Below, one piece after another: positions 8,869 through 17,336 of a stretch of DNA of 64,000 nt. How positions within the stretch are numbered: the first letter of the stretch is position 1; each line of letters starts with the position of its first letter. This DNA is from DASUEB01 sp036275295 (GTDB lineage: Bacteria; Bacteroidota; Bacteroidia; Flavobacteriales_D; Luteibaculaceae): positions 1-64,000 of the forward strand of contig DASUEB010000025.1 in the NCBI GenBank assembly GCA_036275295.1, given 5' to 3'. The position numbers and the translations under genes are program-made. The notes below the pieces were generated by a model. The model was not told the origin of the DNA. It saw nothing but the letters and a program-made list of their open reading frames with translations, and searched no databases.

Positions 8869-9891
8869 TTACGACTGAAGATGAAGCTGCCATCGCCAGG
8901 CATCTTCGAGAGCCGTGGATAGACTTCGTTTAGCCTTCCAGCCCAATACTTGTTCAGCTTTTGAGGCATCTGCCCACACCTGCTCCACATCACCCGATCG
9001 ACGAGGCCCTATGACAAAGGGCAGGTTTACTTGGTTGACCTGTTCAAAGGTGCGAATAACCTCCATAACCGACTGACCGTGTCCCGTTCCGATATTAAAC
9101 ACCTCGGTTTTATCGACCTTTTGAGCCAAAAGCAATTCAATAGCTGCCACATGCGCCTCTGCTAAATCGAGGACATGGATGTAGTCGCGAATGCAGGTCC
9201 CATCTGGGGTATGGTAATCATCGCCATAAACCGTCAATACCGATCGCAAACCAGCGGCTGTTTGGGTAATATAAGGCACCAAATTGTTGGGAACCCCCAA
9301 GGGCAACTCCCCGATCAGGGCCGATGGATGGGCGCCAATGGGATTAAAATACCTCAGCAAAATGGCATGCGAATTAGGTTGTGCCTGAACCGCGTCGGCA
9401 ATCATGCGCTCACCCACCTGCTTGGTGTATCCATAGGGCGATTGAGCGATTTTAATGGCCGACTCTTCAGTCACTGGGAGCGCATCGGGCTCGCCGTAAA
9501 CGGTACAGGAAGATGAAAATACCAGGTTTGATATGCCCTTCTCGCCCATAAGATCGAGAAGCACGATCAACGAATCTAGGTTATTGCGATAGTAGGCCAG
9601 CGGTTTAGCTACTGACTCACCCACTGCTTTAAAGGCGGCAAAATGAATGACCCCAGCAGGTTGGTGTTTGTCGATCACTTCGGCCATAGCAGTCCGGTTG
9701 GTGCAATCAATTTGGTAGAACGGCAGATCCGTGCCCACCAATTGCCGGATACCCGCTAACACCGATGAGGTTGAATTGGAAAGATTATCGACAATAACGG
9801 GCTGGTATCCCGCTTCGAAAAGGGAAACCACCGTATGAGAGCCTATAAAACCCGCTCCACCTGTAACTAATATGCTTCTGCTGTTGTTCAT
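8869..9891 (-). CDS. galE: UDP-glucose 4-epimerase
   Basis: Interconverts UDP-glucose and UDP-galactose (Leloir pathway, supply of galactose for surface polysaccharide). 340 residues, normal for the family. The Rossmann motif GGAGFIGSH is at the N-terminus, the catalytic serine region is SSSCTVYGEP (about 124-133), and the YxxxK pair is in YGYTKQVGER (about 149-158). The ATG at 9889-9891 is preferred to an upstream TTG at 9909, because a TACCTTTG -7 box lies at 9897-9904 on this strand, inside the longer reading frame. Only five bases separate box and ATG, so the mRNA is probably leaderless. It is divergent from the DAHP synthase gene. A UDP-GlcNAc 4-epimerase activity cannot be excluded by eye. 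Confidence 0.93.
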   Translation of the reverse strand: MNNSRSILVTGGAGFIGSHTVVSLFEAGYQPVIVDNLSNSTSSVLAGIRQLVGTDLPFYQIDCTNRTAMAEVIDKHQPAGVIHFAAFKAVGESVAKPLAYYRNNLDSLIVLLDLMGEKGISNLVFSSSCTVYGEPDALPVTEESAIKIAQSPYGYTKQVGERMIADAVQAQPNSHAILLRYFNPIGAHPSALIGELPLGVPNNLVPYITQTAAGLRSVLTVYGDDYHTPDGTCIRDYIHVLDLAEAHVAAIELLLAQKVDKTEVFNIGTGHGQSVMEVIRTFEQVNQVNLPFVIGPRRSGDVEQVWADASKAEQVLGWKAKRSLSTALEDAWRWQLHLQS

Positions 9892-9896
9892 TAAGA

Positions 9897-9904
9897 CAAA
9901 GGTA
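9897..9904 (-). promoter_or_regulatory. Bacteroidota -7 box of galE
   Basis: Reads TACCTTTG on the minus strand. Its last base is five bases before the galE ATG. As transcription usually starts about six or seven bases after this box, a leaderless transcript is implied. Confidence 0.6.
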
Positions 9905-9960
9905 AACAATCAGAGGGGTCTAAATGGCCAGTTGTTAATAGGCAGTTGCCAAAAGGGCCT

Positions 9961-9968
9961 TACCTTTG
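9961..9968 (+). promoter_or_regulatory. Bacteroidota -7 box of the DAHP synthase gene
   Basis: TACCTTTG, 18 bases before the ATG at 9987. Together with the galE box it forms a divergent promoter region of about 60 bases. Confidence 0.6.
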
Positions 9969-9986
9969 TCATAGATCACATGGCGT

Positions 9987-11078
9987 ATGGACTTCGCACC
10001 TTTCAATCAGTACCTTCCTCCTTTCGAGCACCCCTTGGTCATAAGCGGACCGTGTAGCGTGGAAACCGAAGAGCAGGTTAATGAAACGGCCCAAGGCCTT
10101 GCTCAAGACACAAGGGTGAAAGTATTGCGAGGCGGGATTTGGAAACCGCGAACCCGGCCCAACCAATTTGAAGGAGTAGGCGACATGGGCCTGCCATGGT
10201 TGGTTCAAGCGGCTAAAAGCAATGGATTTCTCAGCACCACGGAGGTTGCCAATGCCCATCATGTGGAAGCGGCGCTCAAAGCGGGTGTTGATATTTTATG
10301 GATAGGAGCTCGCACCACGGTCAATCCGTTTTCGGTGCAAGAAATCGCCGATGCCCTAAAAGGCGTCGATGTACCGGTTTGGATCAAAAACCCAGTGAAC
10401 CCCGATCTGCAATTGTGGTTGGGGGCTATTGAGCGCGTTTACGGGGCGGGCATACACAAAATAGCTGCCATTCACCGCGGATTTTCCTCTTCGGCTCCCA
10501 CCCCCTATCGAAATGCACCCCGATGGGAGTTGGCTATTGAACTCAAGCGTCTGCTTCCCGAATTGCCTTTTATTTGCGATCCGAGCCACATTTGCGGTCG
10601 TCGCGACTTGCTTCAGCACGTGGCGCAGAAAGCGCTTGACTTGGAAATGCAGGGTCTCATGTTAGAAAGCCATCGAAACCCCGACGCCGCCTGGAGCGAT
10701 GCCAAACAGCAAGTTACCCCCAGCAGATTGACCGAATTGCTCAGCGATTTAGTCCTGCGCAGCACCGCCCCCACCCAAGCCAACGTGCACCAACACCTGC
10801 AAAACCTGCGCGAACAGGTAGACCTGATCGACGAAGAATTGCTCGAAAAAATGGCGGCGAGAATGAACCTGGTGAGTGAAATCGGCAAGTACAAAAGCCA
10901 TCATGGCATTACCATTCTTCAGATGGATCGCTGGCGAACCGTCATTGAGAAATGGAATCGCGAAGGACTGTTGCATCACCTCGATTCAGAATTTATTCAT
11001 CAACTCCTGCAAGTGGTTCACAAGGAAAGTATCCGATTGCAAACCGAGGTAATGAACCAACCTGAGCGCAAGAAATAA
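9987..11078 (+). CDS. Bifunctional DAHP synthase / chorismate mutase
   Basis: A two-domain shikimate pathway enzyme. Residues 1-265 are a DAHP synthase of the KDPG-aldolase-like class I-beta type, joining phosphoenolpyruvate and erythrose 4-phosphate: GPCSVETEEQ (20-29), RGGIWKPRTRPNQFEG (49-64), WIGARTTVNPF (105-115), KNPVNPD (134-140), CDPSHICGRR (about 196-205). Residues about 270-355 are an AroQ-type chorismate mutase: LREQVDLIDEELLEKMAARM, EIGKYKSHHGI. Here the mutase is at the C-terminus, the usual Bacteroidota order; in Bacillus it is N-terminal. Fusion suggests feedback control of the synthase by prephenate or chorismate through the mutase domain, as known in related fusions. trpS follows 63 bases downstream with its own promoter box. 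Confidence 0.95.
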   Translation: MDFAPFNQYLPPFEHPLVISGPCSVETEEQVNETAQGLAQDTRVKVLRGGIWKPRTRPNQFEGVGDMGLPWLVQAAKSNGFLSTTEVANAHHVEAALKAGVDILWIGARTTVNPFSVQEIADALKGVDVPVWIKNPVNPDLQLWLGAIERVYGAGIHKIAAIHRGFSSSAPTPYRNAPRWELAIELKRLLPELPFICDPSHICGRRDLLQHVAQKALDLEMQGLMLESHRNPDAAWSDAKQQVTPSRLTELLSDLVLRSTAPTQANVHQHLQNLREQVDLIDEELLEKMAARMNLVSEIGKYKSHHGITILQMDRWRTVIEKWNREGLLHHLDSEFIHQLLQVVHKESIRLQTEVMNQPERKK

Positions 11079-11118
11079 GGCACCGCTGCCCATTATCGCA
11101 AAGCACGGCTCTTTTCGC

Positions 11119-11126
11119 TACTTTTG
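11119..11126 (+). promoter_or_regulatory. Bacteroidota -7 box of trpS
   Basis: TACTTTTG, 15 bases before the ATG at 11142. It overlaps the upstream TTG at 11124 and so argues against that codon being the start. Confidence 0.6.
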
Positions 11127-11141
11127 GCCAAAATTACAGGC

Positions 11142-12110
11142 ATGGCACGCATTTTAACGGGAATTCAAAGCTCGGGCGATATTCATTTGGGCAATATACT
11201 GGGCGCAATCCTACCCGCTATTGAGCTCTCGAAACAACAAGACAACGAGTGTTTTTTCTTTATTGCCGATTTGCATTCCCTAACCAGCCTGAAAGACGGC
11301 GACCAACGCCGCCGAAATACCCACGCTGTGGCAGCTGCCTGGCTAGCCTTTGGTTTCGATACCCAACATAATCTATTTTATCGCCAAAGCGATATTCCTG
11401 AGGTGTGCGAACTGACTTGGTACCTCAACTGTTTCACGCCCTACCCCATGCTCGCCAACGCTCACAGTTTCAAAGATAAATCGGCCAACCTCGCCGATGT
11501 CAATGCCGGGTTGTTTGACTATCCCGTCCTGATGGCTGCCGACATTCTATTGTACGATGCGCAACAGGTTCCGGTGGGCAAAGACCAGCGCCAACACATT
11601 GAAATGACCCGCGATATAGCCGAAAAATTCAATCACCAGTACGGCCCCACCTTTGTAGTTCCCGATGCGCAGATCGACGAAAAGGTAATGACCATACCCG
11701 GCACCGATGGCCGCAAAATGAGTAAATCGTACGGCAATTACATCAACATCTTTACCAGTGACAAGGAGCTGAAAAAGAAAATCATGAGCATTGTTACCGA
11801 TGCCACCCCCTTGGAAGAGCCCAAAAATCCCGACACCTGTAATGTATTTGCACTGTATAGCTTAGTTGCCAACGCCAGCGAAGTGGATGAAATGCGCCAC
11901 CGTTACCTCGAAGGCAACTACGGATACGGTCATGCCAAAACAGCCCTTTTCGAAAAGATTGTCGACCGCTTTGGCGATGCGCGCCAGCGTTTTGATGAGT
12001 TGATGAGCGATACCCGCAAAATTGAGGAACAACTGCTCATTGGCGCAGAAAAAGCCCGTGCCATTGCCCGACCCAAATTGGCCGAGGTACGCACAAAATG
12101 CGGCTTTTAA
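11142..12110 (+). CDS. trpS: Tryptophan--tRNA ligase
   Basis: Class Ic synthetase charging tRNA-Trp. 322 residues, typical of the bacterial short form. Signature 1 is present as SSGDIHLGNILGAI (about 9-22; HLGN replaces HIGH) and signature 2 as GRKMSKSYGNYI (about 190-201). ADLHSLT and AADILLYDAQQVPVGKDQRQH are typical active-site segments. The ATG at 11142 begins MARILTGIQSSG, the family N-terminus; an in-frame TTG at 11124 lies in the promoter box. It is separate from tryptophan biosynthesis genes. The end is 93 bases from the convergent stop of the next gene. Confidence 0.96.
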   Translation: MARILTGIQSSGDIHLGNILGAILPAIELSKQQDNECFFFIADLHSLTSLKDGDQRRRNTHAVAAAWLAFGFDTQHNLFYRQSDIPEVCELTWYLNCFTPYPMLANAHSFKDKSANLADVNAGLFDYPVLMAADILLYDAQQVPVGKDQRQHIEMTRDIAEKFNHQYGPTFVVPDAQIDEKVMTIPGTDGRKMSKSYGNYINIFTSDKELKKKIMSIVTDATPLEEPKNPDTCNVFALYSLVANASEVDEMRHRYLEGNYGYGHAKTALFEKIVDRFGDARQRFDELMSDTRKIEEQLLIGAEKARAIARPKLAEVRTKCGF

Positions 12111-12203
12111 ATCCAAAATTCCTCCCCTCCGCTTACAGGTGGAAAGAACTATATCCACATTGCGCCATTACCACGCTTGAGGGACCATGCGCTCTATAAG
12201 GCG

Positions 12204-13259
12204 TTAGTCCTGTATTAAGCGATAATCGCGGTGATCTACCACAATCAGAAACACATCCCCGGGATGATCTGCGTGTGCGGCAAGCCCATCCTTGTAGGGC
12301 TTGATAAAATACAGTCCCGATATGGGCTTGCAACCCCACTCTCGCTGCGCAAGGGTTTGAAGGGGAAAACTCCACTTTTCGTGTCCCTTCATCTTAATCA
12401 ATTCCGATTGGATGGTGCGTGGTAGTCGGTCATACATGTAGCCTTCCACAGTCAAATACGCAGACCGCCATCGACCGTCGGAGGTGGCAAAAACCAACGT
12501 ATTACCGTTTTGAGTAAGGCCATACCAAACCGCACATATCAATAAAGGCAAGGCGACCCATAGGTTCTCTACTCGGATGTTCCCCTTTTTTCGACCCATG
12601 CTGAGTGCTGCGCTCAATAAAGCAAGTACGCCCCAAAATAGCGCGTTGACCCCGTCTTGACCACTCCAAAGCATGAGTACCAAAACAATTGCACTCAACA
12701 AGGCATTGAGTGCGTTCCATTTGGGAAAGCGCCAAGACCCCACCGCTCCTATCACCCAGCCTAAGGGCAATACTTTTAACAACCAGAGAATATACGGAAA
12801 AAAAATGGAATTTGCAACATGTGATGCCCATTGCGGTGCGACCGAGGTTCGGTAGGCTGGTGACAAGTGTTCCAGTCCAGCTAAAATCAGGGATGCACTT
12901 ACTAGCGTTTGCAGACGGGTATGGTCTTCATCTCGCCCGAAACATCCGCTAAACGACCACAACCACATCCAAACCGGAAAACTCTGCATACGGTGAATGT
13001 GATCGGCAAAAAGCAGCAGAAGGGCACCGCATAAAACCATATATACAGCTCTGGAGTGCCAGAAAGCTGCGAGTAAACACAAAATTGGGATAAGCGAACA
13101 CAGCATGAGCTGGGCATAAAATCCGATCTGCAGTGCGGGGGCAACAGCCACATCGGGCAAGATAGCACTACCCAACCACAGCGCGGGGCGCACGCTTACC
13201 ATCAAACCCCATCCTATCGCCAAAACCAGGGCTACAATCAGATGGAGCCTCGATACCAC
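12204..13259 (-). CDS. Polytopic membrane protein of unknown function
   Basis: A 351-residue protein that I do not recognise. Residues 1-245 contain about eight hydrophobic segments, including one at the very N-terminus; the last 100 residues are predicted soluble (MYDRLPRTIQSELIKMKGHE, then REWGCKPISGLYFIKPYKDG and a C-terminal FLIVVDHRDY). The start is a GTG at 13257-13259 that directly abuts the gatC stop codon, so it is probably translated by coupling as the last gene of the murF-alr/plsC/gatC transcript. The membrane half recalls vitamin K-dependent or HTTM-type membrane proteins in its tryptophan-rich loops (PVWMWLWSFSGCFGRDEDHT), but the match is too weak to name a family. Confidence 0.75.
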   Translation of the reverse strand: MVSRLHLIVALVLAIGWGLMVSVRPALWLGSAILPDVAVAPALQIGFYAQLMLCSLIPILCLLAAFWHSRAVYMVLCGALLLLFADHIHRMQSFPVWMWLWSFSGCFGRDEDHTRLQTLVSASLILAGLEHLSPAYRTSVAPQWASHVANSIFFPYILWLLKVLPLGWVIGAVGSWRFPKWNALNALLSAIVLVLMLWSGQDGVNALFWGVLALLSAALSMGRKKGNIRVENLWVALPLLICAVWYGLTQNGNTLVFATSDGRWRSAYLTVEGYMYDRLPRTIQSELIKMKGHEKWSFPLQTLAQREWGCKPISGLYFIKPYKDGLAAHADHPGDVFLIVVDHRDYRLIQD

Positions 13260-13559
13260 TTACTGCTCCTCCCTCCCCATCACTTTGGGGACCTTGAAAT
13301 AATCGCTGTCTTTTTTCGGCGCATTGCGCAGCGCTTCTTCTTGCGTAATGTCTTTACCGGGTTGGTCATCGCGCCATACGTTGGCGTGCGGACTCACAAA
13401 GATAAGTGGCTCTTCGCCATCGGTGTCCAGGTCGTTGAGCTGGTCGACAAAGTCGATCATGCGTTTGAGATCTTGTTTTATCGACTCCATTTCTTGGGCA
13501 TCAAAGCGCAGTTTGGCCAGTTCGGCTACACGTTGTACAAGAGCATCAGTGACTTCCAT
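13260..13559 (-). CDS. gatC: Glutamyl/aspartyl-tRNA amidotransferase subunit C
   Basis: The small subunit of GatCAB, which amidates Glu-tRNA(Gln) (and Asp-tRNA(Asn)). 99 residues, the usual size. Family features: VQRVAELAKLRFDAQEMESI at the N-terminus, DLKRMIDFVDQLNDLDTDG in the middle and LRNAPKKDSDYFKVPKVM at the C-terminus. The ATG at 13557-13559 starts MEVTDALVQR; an earlier in-frame codon at 13592 lies inside the upstream acyltransferase gene. It overlaps the plsC-like stop by 14 bases and abuts the downstream GTG, so it is in an operon. gatA and gatB are not in the window, as is usual in Bacteroidota. Confidence 0.92.
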   Translation of the reverse strand: MEVTDALVQRVAELAKLRFDAQEMESIKQDLKRMIDFVDQLNDLDTDGEEPLIFVSPHANVWRDDQPGKDITQEEALRNAPKKDSDYFKVPKVMGREEQ

Positions 13560-14298
13560 GGTGTAAGGTTTTGTCGATGGTATCAAAAACAAGTTGGCGC
13601 AAAGATACTAAATCCTCGGCCTGCATGCCCTCTGTGGCGATGGCTTTGTGCACCACGATATGCGCCAATCCGGGCCGCGCCGGTCCCAACCATTGATCGA
13701 TATCGCGGAGCAGTTTCCAATTGGTTCTGAAGGTAAGCGGCACAATAGGAACCTGGCATTCGATAGCCAGTTTAAAAGCTCCGTCTTTAAAGCGATGGAG
13801 CTTGGGTTGGTCTTTGGGAATGGTGCCCTCTGGGAAAATAGCAATCGACTCCCCTCGTTTGAGGGCCTCGCGCGCGCGTTTGAAGGCCAGTGCTGCTCCT
13901 GAGGCGCTGCCCCTGTCGACCGCGATATCCTGGCGCTGGAAAAACAGGCGGAACAAGGGCCATTTCAAGAGCTCATTTTTGCCCATGAACAAAAAATAAC
14001 GCGGCACGGCGCGGTACATGAAAATGATATCGAGATACGAGCTGTGATTGCTGCAAATGATGAACGGCCCTGCCGGAAGTGCCGACTCCTTCTTCACCAC
14101 CACGATTGAAAAATAACCGAGCTGGAGCAGAAAAGCCCAGAATCGCTTGAGGTGGAAAGCGGCTTTAAATCCCCTGCGATGGCTTAAGAACAAATAAAAA
14201 AGGGGGTACAACAAGGCCAGACTCACAAAGAAAAACACTCCGAAGTACACCTTAAACAGCAGTGAAACGATGTTTGTAATATACCGGAAAACCCTCAT
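13546..14298 (-). CDS. 1-acyl-sn-glycerol-3-phosphate acyltransferase (PlsC family)
   Basis: Transfers an acyl chain to lysophosphatidic acid or a related lysolipid in the inner membrane. 250 residues. An N-terminal hydrophobic hairpin (about 10-35) is followed by the acyltransferase domain: motif I NHSSYLD (HX4D, about 84-90), motif III FPEGTIPKDQ (about 154-163) and motif IV VPIVPLTF (about 182-189). The ATG at 14296-14298 is 20 bases from the murF-alr stop; the 3' end overlaps gatC by 14 bases. Position between cell-wall and translation genes gives no special hint. Whether it is the main PlsC or an ornithine-/lyso-lipid acyltransferase cannot be decided. Confidence 0.9.
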   Translation of the reverse strand: MRVFRYITNIVSLLFKVYFGVFFFVSLALLYPLFYLFLSHRRGFKAAFHLKRFWAFLLQLGYFSIVVVKKESALPAGPFIICSNHSSYLDIIFMYRAVPRYFLFMGKNELLKWPLFRLFFQRQDIAVDRGSASGAALAFKRAREALKRGESIAIFPEGTIPKDQPKLHRFKDGAFKLAIECQVPIVPLTFRTNWKLLRDIDQWLGPARPGLAHIVVHKAIATEGMQAEDLVSLRQLVFDTIDKTLHHGSH

Positions 14299-14318
14299 GA
14301 TGCAGTGCGAAGATACAT

Positions 14319-16766
14319 TTACTCCTGGAAAAACACGCGTTTCACCCTCGATGATATGCCCGTTAACACCTCATATGGGATGGTTTCCAGGGCATGAGCC
14401 AAGTGATCGATGGGTTTCTCGGGGCCAAATACGATGACCTCATCGCCTTCCGAACAACTGATTCCGCTTACATTGATCATGCACATATCCATGCAAACGT
14501 TCCCCACAATGGGAGCCTCTTTGCCATTGACCCAAAGCGAAAATCGCTGATTGCCTAGTTTGCGCGGCAGCCCATCGGCATACCCTATGGGCACGGTAGC
14601 AATGCGTTGATTTTGAGCATCAACCCGATGGTTTCGATTATAGCCTACCGAGTCGCCTACTTTAACCTCTCGGATCTGAGAAATATGGGTTTTCAATCGG
14701 CCTGCCAACACCAGTTTCCCCTTCCATTCCGGAATGGGGGCTACTCCATACAATCCGATACCCAGCCGGACCATATCGAAACGAGCCTCTGGAAATCGCA
14801 GTGCCGCCGAGGTATTGGCTAAATGGCGGATGGTATCGGGTTGCCAGACGGGTTTAAGCCATTCACATGCCCTGCGAAAGGTCTCTATTTGTTGGTGCGT
14901 AAACGCATCAAAACCGGGCTCATCAGCGGCTGCCAGGTGAGAAAAAACCGATTTGATCTTTACTTGGGGGTGATCCTCCAAAAATCGCAACAATTCGGGC
15001 CACTCGTGCTCCATGAATCCCAGCCTGTGCATCCCGGTATCCATTTTTAGGTGAATCCCCAGGTCAGTCTCTTTGGGCCATTTATCGATGGCGAGCTGCC
15101 ATGCTTTTAATCCGTTGATATTAAAAACCTCGGGCTCCAATCTATTTTTCAATAGCCATTCGTAGTGGTTGGGATCGGGATTCATGACCATGATGGGGGT
15201 TTTGATGCCCGATTTGCGCAGTTCAACCCCCTCAGAAGTGTAAGCAACGCCAAGGTAGTCTACGCGCTGATACTCGAGCAGTTTGGCAATTTCAAGGTTG
15301 CCCGCCCCGTAAGCTGCGGCTTTTACCATGGCCATTACCTTTGAACCCGGCACGGCCTCTTTGAGCGCCGCAAAATTACCCGCAACGGCGTTGAGGTTTA
15401 TCTCCAAAACGGTTTCGTGTACCCGCTGCTGAAGTGCCTTGGTGATGCGCTCAAACGAAAAAACACGCGCCCCCTTGATCAAAACAGAGCTCTGTTCGAT
15501 CATTCCAGGGTGAAAAGCCAGTAAGAACTCATCCGTGCTGGCGTAAGTAGTAATGGGTTTATTAAAAACGGTTTTAAAAGCCCCTATTCTCGGACCAATG
15601 GCGTGAATCTCGTCGATTCCTTTGGCTGTGCACAATACCGCTACTTGTTTGTACAAGTCCGCATCGGCCATACCCGCCTCCAGGATATCAGAAATGATCA
15701 AGATTTTGCGCTGGTGCAACTGTTGTTGCTGCAAAAAATCAAGAGCGATTTGAAGCGAACTCAGATCAGCGCTATAGCTATCGTTGATGAGTTGACTGTT
15801 GTTGATTCCTTCTAGCATCTCCAATCGCATACCCACAGCTGTGAGATGCGGGATTCGTTTGCTTAGGACCTTGGGCGGCACCCCCAAATGAAGGGCTGCC
15901 GTCATGACGGTAATAATATTTTCTATCGATGCTTCGTCGAAAAATGGCGCTTGTACCGTGAACTCCGTGCCTTTCCATTGGCATTCAAGCGTGGCACCTT
16001 CCTGTCGAATGTTGAGATTGCCTTTTTTTCGAAATGACCAACCGATCAAATTGGCGTTGTATCCCGTTTTCATCCACTCTACTACCACTTTTTCGTCGTC
16101 GGCAGGCATGATAACGGTAGAGCAATGTTCAAAGAGCTTGAATTTTTCGCGAATCTTCTCTTGTTCTGAGGTGAAGTTTTTCTCGTGTGCGGCACCGATA
16201 TTGGTGAAAATCCCAATTTGAGGTTGGATGACCCGCTCCAAACGACTCATTTCGCCGGGTTTTGATATTCCCGCTTCAAAAATGGCCAGGTTGTGACTAT
16301 CGTTCATGCGCCAAACGCTGAGAGGAACACCCACCTGACTGTTGTAGGACTTCGGACTGCGAACGAGGTGAAAATCGGGCTGAAGCACTTGCCACAACCA
16401 CTCCTTCACAATGGTTTTGCCGTTGCTTCCGGTGATGGCAATAACGGGGCAATTGAATTGCAGTCGGTGAAAAGCCGCCAAACATTGCAGCTCGGCGATC
16501 ACGTCATCAACTACAAAAAAAGTAAGCTCAGCAGAACCGTTGAAAACGGGGACTTGCTGGACCACAAAATACCGCATGCCCTTGGCTGCCAGTTCCTCAA
16601 TAAAACGATGACCATCGTTTTTTTCGCTTTTAATGGCAAAAAACAGTCCGCCATGGCCAGATGAAACACTTCGCGAATCGATGCTCAGCCATTCGATGTC
16701 AGGGCCATCGAGGCTACCAACCGTGTTGGCATTGAGGATTTGGCTAATTTGGAGAGCAGAGTACAT
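14319..16766 (-). CDS. MurF-alanine racemase fusion protein
   Basis: An 815-residue bifunctional enzyme of peptidoglycan synthesis. The N-terminal half is UDP-N-acetylmuramoyl-tripeptide:D-alanyl-D-alanine ligase: ATP loop AITGSNGKTIVKEW (GSNGK at about 113-117), NIGAAHEKNF, and LINDSYSADLSSLQIALDFL. The C-terminal half is a PLP alanine racemase: MVKAAAYGAG holds the PLP lysine (about residue 482), HLKMDTGMHRLGF and VGNVCMDMCMINV follow. The two steps are linked by substrate: racemase gives D-Ala and MurF uses D-Ala-D-Ala; the D-Ala ligase itself is not in this window. The ATG at 16764-16766 was chosen since it starts MYSALQISQIL and follows a terminator hairpin. The fusion is common in Bacteroidota. 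The downstream genes plsC-like, gatC and 12204-13259 probably share its transcript. Confidence 0.95.
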   Translation of the reverse strand: MYSALQISQILNANTVGSLDGPDIEWLSIDSRSVSSGHGGLFFAIKSEKNDGHRFIEELAAKGMRYFVVQQVPVFNGSAELTFFVVDDVIAELQCLAAFHRLQFNCPVIAITGSNGKTIVKEWLWQVLQPDFHLVRSPKSYNSQVGVPLSVWRMNDSHNLAIFEAGISKPGEMSRLERVIQPQIGIFTNIGAAHEKNFTSEQEKIREKFKLFEHCSTVIMPADDEKVVVEWMKTGYNANLIGWSFRKKGNLNIRQEGATLECQWKGTEFTVQAPFFDEASIENIITVMTAALHLGVPPKVLSKRIPHLTAVGMRLEMLEGINNSQLINDSYSADLSSLQIALDFLQQQQLHQRKILIISDILEAGMADADLYKQVAVLCTAKGIDEIHAIGPRIGAFKTVFNKPITTYASTDEFLLAFHPGMIEQSSVLIKGARVFSFERITKALQQRVHETVLEINLNAVAGNFAALKEAVPGSKVMAMVKAAAYGAGNLEIAKLLEYQRVDYLGVAYTSEGVELRKSGIKTPIMVMNPDPNHYEWLLKNRLEPEVFNINGLKAWQLAIDKWPKETDLGIHLKMDTGMHRLGFMEHEWPELLRFLEDHPQVKIKSVFSHLAAADEPGFDAFTHQQIETFRRACEWLKPVWQPDTIRHLANTSAALRFPEARFDMVRLGIGLYGVAPIPEWKGKLVLAGRLKTHISQIREVKVGDSVGYNRNHRVDAQNQRIATVPIGYADGLPRKLGNQRFSLWVNGKEAPIVGNVCMDMCMINVSGISCSEGDEVIVFGPEKPIDHLAHALETIPYEVLTGISSRVKRVFFQE

Positions 16767-16776
16767 AGGATCAAAC

Positions 16777-16803
16777 AAAAGCGCCCTGCAAAGAACAGGG
16801 CGC
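16777..16803 (-). terminator. Terminator hairpin after the bacilliredoxin gene
   Basis: On the minus strand an eight-base-pair GC-rich stem (GCGCCCTG with CAGGGCGC, seven-base loop, 16781-16803) is followed by TTTTGTTTGATCC. It lies between the bacilliredoxin stop and the murF-alr ATG, only 14 bases before the latter. Confidence 0.75.
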
Positions 16804-16826
16804 AATGTGGAAAATGCTAATGTGAA

Positions 16827-17243
16827 TTAACAAAATTCTTCGAAAGCAGCTTGCAAATGAGCCGCAATCATTTCGGCATTTCTTCCTTCGATGTGGTGCC
16901 GCTCGATAAAATGCACCAGCTGACCGTTTTTGAAGAGGGCCATCGATGGCGAGCTGGGCGGGTAAGGCAGCATGTGTTGACGAGCGCGATCAACGGCGTC
17001 TTTATCCACACCGGCAAATACCGTTGTAAGGCGATTGGGTTTTTTGCTCGCAAGCGACAAGGCTTTTTTAATGCCCGGTCTGGCCGCACCGGCAGCGCAA
17101 CCGCAAACCGAATTGATCACTACCAAGGTAGTGCCTGATTTTTCGTTTAAGACCGCATCAACTTGGTCGGGGGTGAGCAATTCCTCGAATCCAACCTCTG
17201 TGAGGTCGCGTTTCATGGGTGCTACTAAATCTGCTGGATACAT
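16827..17243 (-). CDS. Bacilliredoxin (BrxA/BrxB, YphP/YqiW family)
   Basis: A 138-residue thioredoxin-fold protein. In Firmicutes such proteins remove bacillithiol from mixed disulfides or act as weak disulfide isomerases. The hallmark CGC motif is in NSVCGCAAGAARPG (Cys at 47 and 49), and SPSMALFKNGQLVHFIERH is the typical cis-proline region and following strand. The ATG at 17241-17243 begins MYPADLVAPMKRDL, the conserved N-terminus; a longer 158-residue frame reaches into the divergent promoter area. A terminator separates it from murF-alr. It is divergently arranged to the DUF1801 gene. A bacillithiol role assumes the host makes that thiol, which cannot be checked here. Confidence 0.9.
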   Translation of the reverse strand: MYPADLVAPMKRDLTEVGFEELLTPDQVDAVLNEKSGTTLVVINSVCGCAAGAARPGIKKALSLASKKPNRLTTVFAGVDKDAVDRARQHMLPYPPSSPSMALFKNGQLVHFIERHHIEGRNAEMIAAHLQAAFEEFC

Positions 17244-17336
17244 GGTATGCAATTTTACCGCAAAGGTCTTGCTTTTTTTGCATTTCTGTCTGGGTATTAT
17301 CAAAATTTAAGACCTTCGTTACACCGGTTAAATGCA

